64,000 nt of DNA, taken from assembly GCF_018069805.1 (NCBI RefSeq), contig NZ_JAGPYN010000012.1, positions 94,523-158,522 on the forward strand, given 5' to 3'. Below are positions 44,798-52,441 of this stretch, one piece after another. The notes beneath the pieces were generated by a model, which was not told the origin of the DNA, did no database searches, and saw only the letters and a list, made by a program, of their open reading frames with translations. Within the stretch, counting starts at the first letter, position 1; each line of letters opens with the position of its first letter. Source of the stretch: Pseudoalteromonas ostreae (GTDB taxonomy: Bacteria; Pseudomonadota; Gammaproteobacteria; Enterobacterales; Alteromonadaceae). The position numbers and the translations under genes were made by a program.

Positions 44798-45100
44798 TTG
44801 TTTTTTAGTGATAAGCAAAAAAATAAAGTGGAATTTTATGCACTTGTATATGTAATCTCGTTTTTATTGCCATTTCCTGCTTCGCTATATTCTGTTGCAT
44901 TATCTCAATTAGGTGGTATAGCACTTTGGCTGATTGGCTCAATAACATATATGATTGTTTACCTGCGAGTCGTGTCAGAATTACCAAAAGAAGATAGGTA
45001 TTTTGTTACATGGGGTCAAGCAAGCTATTTTCCTCAAGTGCTTTTTAAAGTAGCCCCTGTATTAATATTTATACTTCTATGCTTATTGGGAAGTTTATAG
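44798..45100 (+). CDS. Small membrane protein of unknown function
   Basis: This 100-residue protein has three likely membrane helices (about residues 12-32, 36-55 and 78-98). The start is TTG at 44798, with GAGGG six bases upstream; no in-frame ATG fits. It is followed, with a one-base overlap of stop and start, by another membrane protein. I recognise no family. It may be an orphan immunity-type or accessory protein of the island. Confidence 0.5.
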   Translation: MFFSDKQKNKVEFYALVYVISFLLPFPASLYSVALSQLGGIALWLIGSITYMIVYLRVVSELPKEDRYFVTWGQASYFPQVLFKVAPVLIFILLCLLGSL

Positions 45101-45576
45101 TGTTTAAAAACGATGAGGTGTTTTTATTATTCCCCCCATTGAAGCTTTTACGTAAGTTCTTATTAGTAACAGTTCTCTTACTTATGGGAACTGTTTATAC
45201 AGGAATGACATTGTTAACACAGTACTTTGATATAAGTCCTGAGTGGCTGTTGGGCATTTTGTTTTCCGTTGGAATTATGTTTTGCTTTTTTAACTTTAAA
45301 GTTAGCCAAGGCTCTTTTCTATGTGCAAAGATATTGAAATACTATGCTCTATTTTTAGCTTTGATTTGCTTACCATCATTTATAATTTTAGAGGGAAGTA
45401 GTTATCATATAGCTACAGTTACTAATATAGCCTTTATGCTGCTGTCTTTTTATCTAATTAAAGGAAATAAATACCAAGGCTTAATTAAATATCAATATAA
45501 CTTTTTTAAAGATATAAAAGATGCTCGGGCCGCTGTTCAAAAAGAGATGGCTAAAGGAAGCAGAAAGAGAAAGTAA
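45100..45576 (+). CDS. Membrane protein of unknown function
   Basis: This protein of about 158 residues has four hydrophobic helices (for example LLRKFLLVTVLLLMGTVY and YYALFLALICLPSFIIL) and a basic, Lys-rich C-terminal tail ending GSRKRK. I place the start at GTG 45100, which shares its G with the TAG stop of the previous gene and has GGGAAG upstream; an ATG at 45079 in frame would add seven residues. No family is recognised. It is coupled to the preceding membrane protein. Confidence 0.5.
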   Translation: MFKNDEVFLLFPPLKLLRKFLLVTVLLLMGTVYTGMTLLTQYFDISPEWLLGILFSVGIMFCFFNFKVSQGSFLCAKILKYYALFLALICLPSFIILEGSSYHIATVTNIAFMLLSFYLIKGNKYQGLIKYQYNFFKDIKDARAAVQKEMAKGSRKRK

Positions 45577-45750
45577 AGCTATTGCTAATATTTAACTATC
45601 TTCTTTATTTAAAATTGATAGAACTATAAAAGCCAAAAAGGAAACTAATGGGCTAGGCTTTGTATTATTAATAAAAGATGAAATTATTTTGATAAGTGGA
45701 TGCTAGAGACACTCAATCACGTAAAAACTAATATTAAAAAGGATTTTAAA

Positions 45751-46641
45751 ATGTCATCAATCAGAATAACTCAATCTGTTGGATTGGGCGGGCATAATAG
45801 CTTAAATGATGTAAAAACTGTACAAACGGCGTTGAATAAATTACTAAAACTTATCCCACCTACACAAGCTTTAGTTGTAGATGGTCGGTTAAACCCTCGC
45901 CTTGAAAACTCTAAAACCGTAGCCGCTATAAAGTTATTTCAAAGTAAAGTATTAAACATGGTTCGCCCTGATGGGAAAATAAATCCGAATGATGCTACTT
46001 TTCGCAAAATTAATGAAAAGCTTATAGCCATGGTAGTTAAAAATAACTTTAAGCTACCAATTGCCTGTACAGATGTTCAAAAGTTATCAGAGTCGGATTA
46101 TCAAGATATTGCCAAGGAGCTTGGTTGTAAAGTTGCAGCTATAAAAGCAGTCGCTGAAGTTGAGTCATCAGGTGACGCATTTTTCTCAAATGGCAAGCCG
46201 AAGATTCTGTTTGAAGCTCATATTTTCTCTCGTCTGACAAATCATATTTATGATACAAGTCATCCATCTATCTCTAGTAGAAGCTGGAACCGTAGTTTAT
46301 ATACTGGAGGATCTCAGGAATATGCAAGGCTCGAAAAAGCAATGGAATTGAACGTTGTTGAGGCCTTAAAAGCAGCTTCTTGGGGGCGTTTTCAAATCAT
46401 GGGATTTAACTACAGTGCGTCTGGTTTTGCAAGTGTTGAACAGTTTGTGAAAGCAATGTTTAACTCTGAAAGAAAGCAGCTTGATGCGTTTGTTAGTTTT
46501 GTAAAGAGTAAAGGGTTAGATAAGTATTTATTGACATTAAATTGGGCTGCATTTGCTAAGGGTTATAATGGCGCGCAGTATACACAAAATAAGTATGATA
46601 TTAAACTACAGAAGGCATTTGAAAAGTATGATAAAAAGTAA
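45751..46641 (+). CDS. Candidate T6SS muramidase effector with shared N-terminal module
   Basis: This 296-residue protein has no signal peptide. Residues 1-92 repeat the peptidoglycan-binding-like module of the amidase at 41460, nearly identical also in DNA. From about residue 105 it is an N-acetylmuramidase of the DUF3380 type: IKAVAEVESSG with candidate catalytic Glu136/Glu138, FEAHIFSRLT, ASWGRFQIMGFNY and WAAFAKGYNGAQY. It would cleave the glycan backbone in the periplasm of a target cell. I chose ATG 45751 because AAGGA lies seven bases before it and the paralogue starts at the same place; an in-frame ATG at 45700 is upstream. An exported partner gene overlaps its 3' end. Confidence 0.85.
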   Translation: MSSIRITQSVGLGGHNSLNDVKTVQTALNKLLKLIPPTQALVVDGRLNPRLENSKTVAAIKLFQSKVLNMVRPDGKINPNDATFRKINEKLIAMVVKNNFKLPIACTDVQKLSESDYQDIAKELGCKVAAIKAVAEVESSGDAFFSNGKPKILFEAHIFSRLTNHIYDTSHPSISSRSWNRSLYTGGSQEYARLEKAMELNVVEALKAASWGRFQIMGFNYSASGFASVEQFVKAMFNSERKQLDAFVSFVKSKGLDKYLLTLNWAAFAKGYNGAQYTQNKYDIKLQKAFEKYDKK

Positions 46642-47062
46642 CGTCGCAAAGTTTATTTTGGCTATTCCCTTGATCTTTATTGCGTCATGCAATGCAGCTC
46701 AAAGTAGTTCGCAAGTTATATTTAAATGTAATACTGATGAGCCTACACCCATTGAGCTGGTTGTTAGTAAAGTAGGTAATAAACTTCACTTAGATAAATT
46801 CACTATAAATGCTCCCACAGCTATTGATTTAATGGACCTTAAAACTGTAAAAAAATCGAGCTATCATCGCTCTTTAGTTACTGAGCATAGCTTGACTTTT
46901 AGTGATGATGGAATTGAAGTTATAGTGAGTGATTACTATAGCGAGGAGTTTGATGCAGTAACAAAGGAAAAAACAGTCACACTACAAATGAAAGACACAA
47001 AAAAATACTGGGTTTGTGACAGTACTGCTATGAGTAAATTAGCTTCTATTGAAGATTTTTAG
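46628..47062 (+). CDS. Candidate immunity lipoprotein to the muramidase
   Basis: This 144-residue protein starts at ATG 46628, inside the last codons of the muramidase gene (14-base overlap), so translation is coupled. The N-terminus IKSNVAKFILAIPLIFIASC ends in a plausible lipobox (IASC, Cys21); alternatively it is a cleaved signal peptide. The mature part is a small beta-rich domain with Cys residues at FKCNTDE and WVCDST. No family is recognised. Periplasmic location and coupling fit an immunity protein. Confidence 0.65.
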   Translation: MIKSNVAKFILAIPLIFIASCNAAQSSSQVIFKCNTDEPTPIELVVSKVGNKLHLDKFTINAPTAIDLMDLKTVKKSSYHRSLVTEHSLTFSDDGIEVIVSDYYSEEFDAVTKEKTVTLQMKDTKKYWVCDSTAMSKLASIEDF

Positions 47063-47086
47063 CCAATTCAAATCGCGAGGACGAAA

Positions 47087-47138
47087 TACCCCGCTCACGA
47101 AGTGAGTTCTGCGTAGCAGAAGGGCTTGCCCCGGGGAT
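47087..47138. repeat. Cluster of small hairpins between two island units
   Basis: CTCAC-GAA-GTGAG (47094-47106) is followed directly by TTCTGC-GTA-GCAGAA (47107-47121) and then CCCCGGGG (47129-47136), with CCCCG at 47089-47093 able to pair with the latter. It looks like a folded RNA or palindromic intergenic element, GC-rich unlike its surroundings. Confidence 0.65.
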
Positions 47139-47186
47139 GTTTATTTAGTAGTTTTACTAAGTAAAAACTTTTCATTTTGAAAAATT

Positions 47187-47702
47187 ATGAATACAGAGGC
47201 CCAAGCCACTATGTTTGGTTTAATAAAAAAATACAGTGTACACATGTGCTCTGAAGTTAAAGGGATTATTACTTTAAACGGTAATCCAGTTGAGGGTGCT
47301 TTAATAAATCGCACTCTAGAATTTGCACACAAAGTTGAAAAAGAAGATCAGGTAATAACAGCTCCTGATGGTTCATTTTATTTACCTGAAGTCGTTATTG
47401 AATCAAAAATACCCGGTGATATGTTCTCGCATGAGGTTACTTATCAAACTATTACGGCTGTATATGCTGATAAAAAATACAAGCTTTGGGGTTCAAAGCT
47501 AAGCGGAATAAGTGAGCCTAGTGAATACAAACAAAAGCTGAGCAGTTTAAATGCTGATTTAGATTCTACAGAAGTAAACTTTGTTTTTCCTAATCATGAA
47601 AATCCAAATTTGGAGTTTGATGGTTCAAGTATTTGTAGATGGGAACATGATTTTGAAATTTATGAGATAGAAGATAGCGAAGATTACTTTAAAGATTTTT
47701 AA
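47187..47702 (+). CDS. Carboxypeptidase-regulatory-like (DUF6795-type) protein
   Basis: This protein of 171 residues has no signal peptide. It resembles the protein at 51788: both have VKGxL...G.PV followed by D..IT..G.F..., then SKIPGDMFSHE / SKPTNMFDNES and a conserved LW. The pattern is that of a small transthyretin-like beta domain, probably the DUF6795 group. The start may be ATG 47187 or ATG 47211 (MFGLIKKYSVHMC), the latter having GAGG upstream. It lies 17 bases before the lipase gene and may be its partner; that is inference. Confidence 0.55.
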   Translation: MNTEAQATMFGLIKKYSVHMCSEVKGIITLNGNPVEGALINRTLEFAHKVEKEDQVITAPDGSFYLPEVVIESKIPGDMFSHEVTYQTITAVYADKKYKLWGSKLSGISEPSEYKQKLSSLNADLDSTEVNFVFPNHENPNLEFDGSSICRWEHDFEIYEIEDSEDYFKDF

Positions 47703-47719
47703 ATAGAAAAGGAATTTAC

Positions 47720-48892
47720 ATGAATATTTTATCGCCAAGTGTAGCGGCACAATTAGCTGAATTCGCATATGATAGTATTGCAGCAGTATCAAAGAGCTCA
47801 TCAAATATAGAGCCGAGTAGAATAATAAGTAAGCACTTTGTATTTGATTCAAAAAAATCTGCTTTTACTGGAGTTTCAGGTACTGTAGCTGAGCACGTGC
47901 TAAATCATGCAACGGGTTTTGGCTTTTTTGGAATTGGTTCTAAAGAAGGCGCCCATAAAGGTGAAGTTGTACTAACTTTTCGCGGTACAGCAGGTATTGC
48001 TGATACTTTGACGGATTTACATTGTGGTTTAACTGTTGGGCCAAATTATAAAGCAGTTCATGCTGGGTTTAACCGTACTTTTGAGTCTATCAAGCCTCAG
48101 TTAAAAGCTATATTGAGTAAGGTAGGTGGTCGCCCGGTTCATTGTGTTGGCCATAGCCTTGGTGGGGCATTAGCAACGTTAGCTGCAAATTGGATTAAAG
48201 CGCAATATAAAGTGCCTGTAAAATTATACACTTTTGGTTCTCCAAGAGTTGGTCATAACCCTTTTGCTATTCAAAGTGAAACCAGCCTAAATGGAATTTA
48301 TAGGGCAGTACACCGAAGTGACCCTGTGCCTATGGTTCCTGTTTGGCCATTTGTTCATGCAGGGAATGAGTACAGAATAAGCACATGCGTTTCACTTACA
48401 GGTGCAGCACATAAAATGGCAGGAAATGCGCCTGGGTATATTAATACCGCATCGCTTTATCCTGATTATAAGAGTATGGAAAAGGGCTCTTTATCTAACT
48501 TAACGATGACACGTCTAAAATACAACAATCGCCACCATGCTTCTTTTAATGCTCATTGGGCTGAAAAAATAACGAGTGCTTTGCTAACGTTACTAAGAGA
48601 AAGTGGCAAAATCACCAGTGTTCTTGCTCAAGGTGTGGTTGCTGGAACGCTAACTATTTATGATGCTTTAGCTCGTAGCCTGGTTGAAATATCTAAAATG
48701 TCATCTAAATATGCTGAAGATTGTCAGGGGTTATTAGGGCATATTCTTAACTTTGTTGGGAAGCCTGGCGTGATAGCTGTTGATTATACATACGCGCAAG
48801 CTAAGCGAATTTTGTATTGGATGTTAGAAAAACTAAATCAGGTAGTGATAGCAGCTGTAAAAGTATCTCCTTACATGGGTATTGGATACTAA
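47720..48892 (+). CDS. Class 3 lipase, candidate T6SS phospholipase effector
   Basis: This 390-residue alpha/beta hydrolase has no signal peptide. The N-terminal part (residues 1-20) has the SVAAQLAEFAYDS opening common to bacterial lipase_3 proteins. The nucleophile elbow GHSLGG puts Ser146 at the active site; HRSDPVPMVP supplies Asp201 and RHHASFNAHW a His at 272 or 273. The last 100 residues are helical, possibly membrane-interacting, and not part of the usual lipase core. In T6SS islands such cytosolic lipases act on membrane phospholipids of target cells. AAAAGGAATTTAC precedes the ATG. Confidence 0.82.
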   Translation: MNILSPSVAAQLAEFAYDSIAAVSKSSSNIEPSRIISKHFVFDSKKSAFTGVSGTVAEHVLNHATGFGFFGIGSKEGAHKGEVVLTFRGTAGIADTLTDLHCGLTVGPNYKAVHAGFNRTFESIKPQLKAILSKVGGRPVHCVGHSLGGALATLAANWIKAQYKVPVKLYTFGSPRVGHNPFAIQSETSLNGIYRAVHRSDPVPMVPVWPFVHAGNEYRISTCVSLTGAAHKMAGNAPGYINTASLYPDYKSMEKGSLSNLTMTRLKYNNRHHASFNAHWAEKITSALLTLLRESGKITSVLAQGVVAGTLTIYDALARSLVEISKMSSKYAEDCQGLLGHILNFVGKPGVIAVDYTYAQAKRILYWMLEKLNQVVIAAVKVSPYMGIGY

Positions 48893-48904
48893 CATTGTTT
48901 TAAA

Positions 48905-48925
48905 GGCTCAGATAACTTCTGAGCC
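48905..48925 (+). terminator. Hairpin after the lipase gene
   Basis: GGCTCAG (48905-48911) and CTGAGCC (48919-48925) form a perfect 7-bp stem with a 7-base loop, 13 bases after the lipase stop. The T tract is missing, so termination is uncertain. Confidence 0.5.
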
Positions 48926-49065
48926 ACTTAAATAATAAATAAGATGAGATATAAAGAATTGAAAGAAACCTATTTCAATTGGTGTAAATTTAAAAAATCT
49001 CTAATTATTGTTTCTACTCACATCTAAAGTAGCTGTATCACATAAATAAAAAACAAGGATAGGTA

Positions 49066-49815
49066 ATGAATAAAATAAACACGGATGTAAATTACAGAAC
49101 AATGGCCGGCAATGCGCGTTTAGTGATGCTGGGCGAATCGAGTCATAACCCTGCTATTTATAAATTTGAGGCGATAAAAGCACTCAAGGAACTTAAAAAA
49201 GTAGGTTTTACTTATTTTGCCATGGAAATGTTACCTCGCTCTATGCAAGATAAAGTTGAGCTTTATCAACGCACAGGTAGTGGCTTCAATTTTATTCAGC
49301 AATACTTTACTGAATACTGGGCTAGGGGTTATTTAGTACCTCAAGCTTATGGTGAATTAGTCAAAGCCGCTAGAGAAGTAGGTTTAAAAATTATCGCTCT
49401 GGATTTGACCTTAGAAGAAATGGATGCAATTGATGCTTCCTGTGGTTTTGATTATGCTGAAGCAAAAAAATGCTTTGATAGTCACACAGTAAGAAATTTG
49501 GTTTGGGCTCAAAATATAAATGCTATTTTAAATCAGTCGAATCAAAACCGTGTAGTTGCTTATATGCATCGCTGGCATGCAGTAAGGGCTGCTGGTTATC
49601 AGGAGGGGTTAGATACTCTTGTTAAGGTGGGTGGCGTATCAACAATCAGGTTTATAGATTTTATTGGTGGTACAGCCTGTTATTCGCAAAGGAGTTGCAA
49701 AGGTTACTCAGATGAAAAAGTAGAGCTTAAACGTCAATACTTTTATAGAGAAGGCTTTCCATTTAAAAGTGCAGTGAAAAGTTATCAAGTTCATTTACCA
49801 GAGAATGGCATTTAA
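49066..49815 (+). CDS. ChaN/EreA-like (TIKI-fold) protein, copy 2; candidate effector
   Basis: This 249-residue paralogue of the gene at 42769 keeps the same start (MNKINTDVNYRTMAGNARLV), Glu24 and His27 in GESSHNP (here with the family-typical Gly), Glu54 in AMEML and HRWH with His168/His171. The two proteins diverge strongly elsewhere, though the order of motifs is unchanged, and there is no signal peptide. It is followed by a diverged Sel1-like partner and the second 88-residue gene, so the whole trio is duplicated. GATAGGTA is the only ribosome-binding-like sequence before the ATG. Confidence 0.65.
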   Translation: MNKINTDVNYRTMAGNARLVMLGESSHNPAIYKFEAIKALKELKKVGFTYFAMEMLPRSMQDKVELYQRTGSGFNFIQQYFTEYWARGYLVPQAYGELVKAAREVGLKIIALDLTLEEMDAIDASCGFDYAEAKKCFDSHTVRNLVWAQNINAILNQSNQNRVVAYMHRWHAVRAAGYQEGLDTLVKVGGVSTIRFIDFIGGTACYSQRSCKGYSDEKVELKRQYFYREGFPFKSAVKSYQVHLPENGI

Positions 49816-49831
49816 TCAAAGGGATATAGTT

Positions 49832-50422
49832 ATGAACCAGATAATTGTGATTATCTTGTGCTTTACAGTGGTGCTATGCCCCCGATCTTTTGCCGGAACT
49901 TTTTTCCCAAAGCATGATATTAATGATCCAAATTTACCTAAAAATACTGTGATGCTACAATGCAAAAAAAGTTTGATGTATGCGCCTAGCCAGCTCGAAA
50001 TGTGGTGTGAAAGAGCTTATGAAGTGGGGTACTGGCAGGCACTCGAAGTTATAGCTCTACATACAGGTGATGGAAGCCGCTATATCGCTGAAGCTCAAAA
50101 ACATGCTGAAAATGGCGAACCTGATGGGATTTTAGCATTAGCTTTTGCATATGAGTCCGGACGTTTTGTTCCCCAGAATTTGCATAAATCGATTACTTTA
50201 TACAATCAATACTTAAACGACAACAAAGGTATCGAAGAAGAAAAAATGAGAGTAGCAGCTACTCATGAAGATCTTTATTTGATATATACAGAATTAGGTA
50301 ATTTTGAAAAGGCAGCTGAACATAAACGTTTTTTTGATGAAAATAATTATATTGAAAATAAAGACGCTATATTGAAAAAACAAATGAATGAAGCAGGCAT
50401 ACCTGTAGATTCAGAACAATAA
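49832..50422 (+). CDS. Exported Sel1/TPR-like protein, copy 2; candidate immunity
   Basis: This 196-residue paralogue of the protein at 43536 starts at ATG 49832, with AAGGGA upstream and a good signal peptide (QIIVIILCFTVVLCPRSFAG); an in-frame ATG at 49805 would put a polar stretch before the signal. The pattern INDPNLPKNTVMLQCKKSLMYAP...WCERAYEVGYW matches copy 1, including both cysteines. Sel1-like repeats follow (LALAFAYESGRFVPQNLHKSI). It lies 16 bases after the ChaN-like gene. Sequence drift of both partners together is what a specificity pair would show. Confidence 0.65.
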   Translation: MNQIIVIILCFTVVLCPRSFAGTFFPKHDINDPNLPKNTVMLQCKKSLMYAPSQLEMWCERAYEVGYWQALEVIALHTGDGSRYIAEAQKHAENGEPDGILALAFAYESGRFVPQNLHKSITLYNQYLNDNKGIEEEKMRVAATHEDLYLIYTELGNFEKAAEHKRFFDENNYIENKDAILKKQMNEAGIPVDSEQ

Positions 50423-50479
50423 ATTACGATTGTAGTAATTTATAGATTTATCAATACGAAAAATTTAATTGAAATTAGC

Positions 50480-50826
50480 AAGGAGCTATAAACGCCGAAA
50501 TATAGGCGCTATAGAACAACTATGGAACAACAACACCAACAAACACTGACCAACCTTGTATACGATATTTACGAGGATCCAACCAAAATTGAAGAGCATC
50601 AAGAGCTTATTCAACCATTATTAAGCGATTTAGTCGCAAGTGCGCCTGCGGGTTTTGAAGGCATGGCGACGATGATCAATACTCATATATCAAACGGGTT
50701 TAAGTTTAAAAACCCTAAAATACAAAAGTTTGAGCTTGAGTCGGGCTTATTAAAGCTTAAAACCTACTTTCAAAAGATAAATTGTTAACCGTTTTAATTA
50801 TTTAAACTCTGAGATTGGCAGAGAGC
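50480..50826. repeat. Long near-identical repeat, copy 2 (with 44144-44492)
   Basis: This is the second copy of the leader, 88-residue gene and 3' tail. The leader hairpin stem is kept (CTATAAACGCC with GGCGCTATAG) while its loop differs from copy 1; AAGGAG is at 50480-50485 and seven bases separate the hairpin from the ATG. Confidence 0.9.
50522..50788 (+). CDS. Conserved 88-residue protein, copy 2
   Basis: This is nearly identical to the protein at 44187: residues 1-32 are identical apart from one Asp to Glu change, and the last 30 residues are identical. Base differences are mostly silent. It closes the second ChaN-like/Sel1-like unit. Function unknown. Confidence 0.75.
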   Translation: MEQQHQQTLTNLVYDIYEDPTKIEEHQELIQPLLSDLVASAPAGFEGMATMINTHISNGFKFKNPKIQKFELESGLLKLKTYFQKINC

Positions 50827-50880
50827 ATTGAAACAACTAATCAAGGATGATGAATGACTCTTATAAATATCTGCATTTGA

Positions 50881-51639
50881 ATGCTGTTTTTGCAGCCATT
50901 ATTTGTTTATTTAGCACTTTTTAAACAATCAAAACACAGCGTTGAGCCCAAAAGCTCGTTAGATAATGAAGATTCAATGTTTTTATTTATCGCCCCTGGC
51001 TTATCGGTTTTTTACCTTGACCAGTTTTGGGTAGCGCTGCTTTATTTAGGTAGTGTGTGCTTATTGGGTGTATTGCTAGCTAAAATTGTAGAAAGTAAAG
51101 CAAATAAGCGATTGACCAGAGACGATTCAATAGGGTTTATGGTCGCCAGTTTTATCTTTTTTGGAATGATAAAGTTAATTATTGTCGCGGTAGCGTATTT
51201 TTTTACCGATGACGCTTCAAACGCGATAACAGAAGACTTAAGCCCAGCTAAAGAGCCCTCATTGACGATTAGCCAAATGTTTAGTGTGGATTATTTATAC
51301 AGCCAGTTTAAACCTACGGTTTATTTTTTAGCATTAATGGTCGTGACCTTAGTGCTCAAAATTATTGAGTACAAGTTTTCTCTGAAGGAGGCGCTTTCAG
51401 GCATACTTATTATGCTAAGTGCTATTTTAGTCGGTATTTCCCCACTATTTGGCGAAGCTTATATATTAGGCTTAATTGCTAACTTTTTTATCTTTTTTAT
51501 AGTGTGTTCTACATGTATTGAAATAGACAAAATAGGGGATGCATCGGGTGGCGCTATTGCTATTTTGTATGGCTATATATTAATGATGGGACTTGGGTTT
51601 AGCATTATATGTAAGCTGGTTTATGAAGTGTTTTTTTAG
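50881..51639 (+). CDS. Polytopic membrane protein of unknown function
   Basis: This 252-residue protein has about six membrane helices, with a polar loop near residues 105-135. No family is recognised. The start is doubtful: ATG 50881 has no Shine-Dalgarno sequence, while AAGGATG at 50843-50849 serves ATGs that lead either into a 24-codon frame or into an in-frame TGA just before 50881. The 5' end may therefore be damaged or use a short leader peptide. It lies 92 bases after the second 88-residue gene. Confidence 0.5.
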   Translation: MLFLQPLFVYLALFKQSKHSVEPKSSLDNEDSMFLFIAPGLSVFYLDQFWVALLYLGSVCLLGVLLAKIVESKANKRLTRDDSIGFMVASFIFFGMIKLIIVAVAYFFTDDASNAITEDLSPAKEPSLTISQMFSVDYLYSQFKPTVYFLALMVVTLVLKIIEYKFSLKEALSGILIMLSAILVGISPLFGEAYILGLIANFFIFFIVCSTCIEIDKIGDASGGAIAILYGYILMMGLGFSIICKLVYEVFF

Positions 51640-51787
51640 TGAAAGATTTATTGCTTGTTTTTTACTCTAAATGCTTGCAGTGCGCTTTGTACCCAATTTG
51701 AATGAATTCTAGTTGAAATGGCAATTTCATTAACGCTGATAGTTAAGAGTTTAAAACGTCATTAAATAGCAATACGACACGTGTATT

Positions 51788-52330
51788 TTGAGTTTAATAG
51801 TTGGGAGCTTGTATATTTTTTTATCATGTTTTAAAGCTTATTTTTTAGTAATTGTATCTATTATCATTGTTTTTACTACAACACAGGCTTATGCAGATAT
51901 GCTTGGTTTTTTTTATAAGCAGGATTTTGTTTTATCGGCTCCGGTGAAGGGGCAATTGTTTGATAAAGGGCAGCCTGTTGCAAATACGAAGGTTGTACGT
52001 GCGCTTACTTATGGTGATGAATATAAAGATGAAGCAATAACCGATAATAATGGTTTTTTTACTTTTACAGATAAATTTATAAAAACGAGTAAGCCTACTA
52101 ATATGTTTGATAACGAATCACTGGTTCAGCATCTCTATTTAGAAAATGGCACGCTTGAGGGAGTTATTCTTTGGTACACAATAGTTTCTGTGTACGAGGG
52201 GAGTGATACCCTAAAAAACTTACTCGCTAACTTAGAGTGTGATATTGCCAAAGAGCCACAAACATACGACATACCGATAGAAGAAGCGCCAGAGCATTTT
52301 TTTACGATATATGGTGCATGTAAAATGTAA
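51788..52330 (+). CDS. Exported DUF6795-like protein
   Basis: This protein of up to 180 residues has a hydrophobic N-terminus ending TTTQAYA, a plausible signal-peptide cleavage site, then a small beta domain resembling the protein at 47187 (VKGQLFDKGQPVANTKVVRAL, ITDNNGFFTF, SKPTNMFDNES, VILWYT). The start is TTG at 51788 and is uncertain; there is no good ribosome-binding site. Unlike its relative it is exported. It could be an orphan immunity protein left from an earlier effector pair. Confidence 0.5.
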   Translation: MSLIVGSLYIFLSCFKAYFLVIVSIIIVFTTTQAYADMLGFFYKQDFVLSAPVKGQLFDKGQPVANTKVVRALTYGDEYKDEAITDNNGFFTFTDKFIKTSKPTNMFDNESLVQHLYLENGTLEGVILWYTIVSVYEGSDTLKNLLANLECDIAKEPQTYDIPIEEAPEHFFTIYGACKM

Positions 52331-52441
52331 TTTGTTATGACATGTTAGCACGAACACTAGATACAATAGCGAAAGCCTCAGCATCATTTGCAAGGCCGTA
52401 GAGTTAACCTAATCAATATGAATTTTGCGGATCTTATTGTT

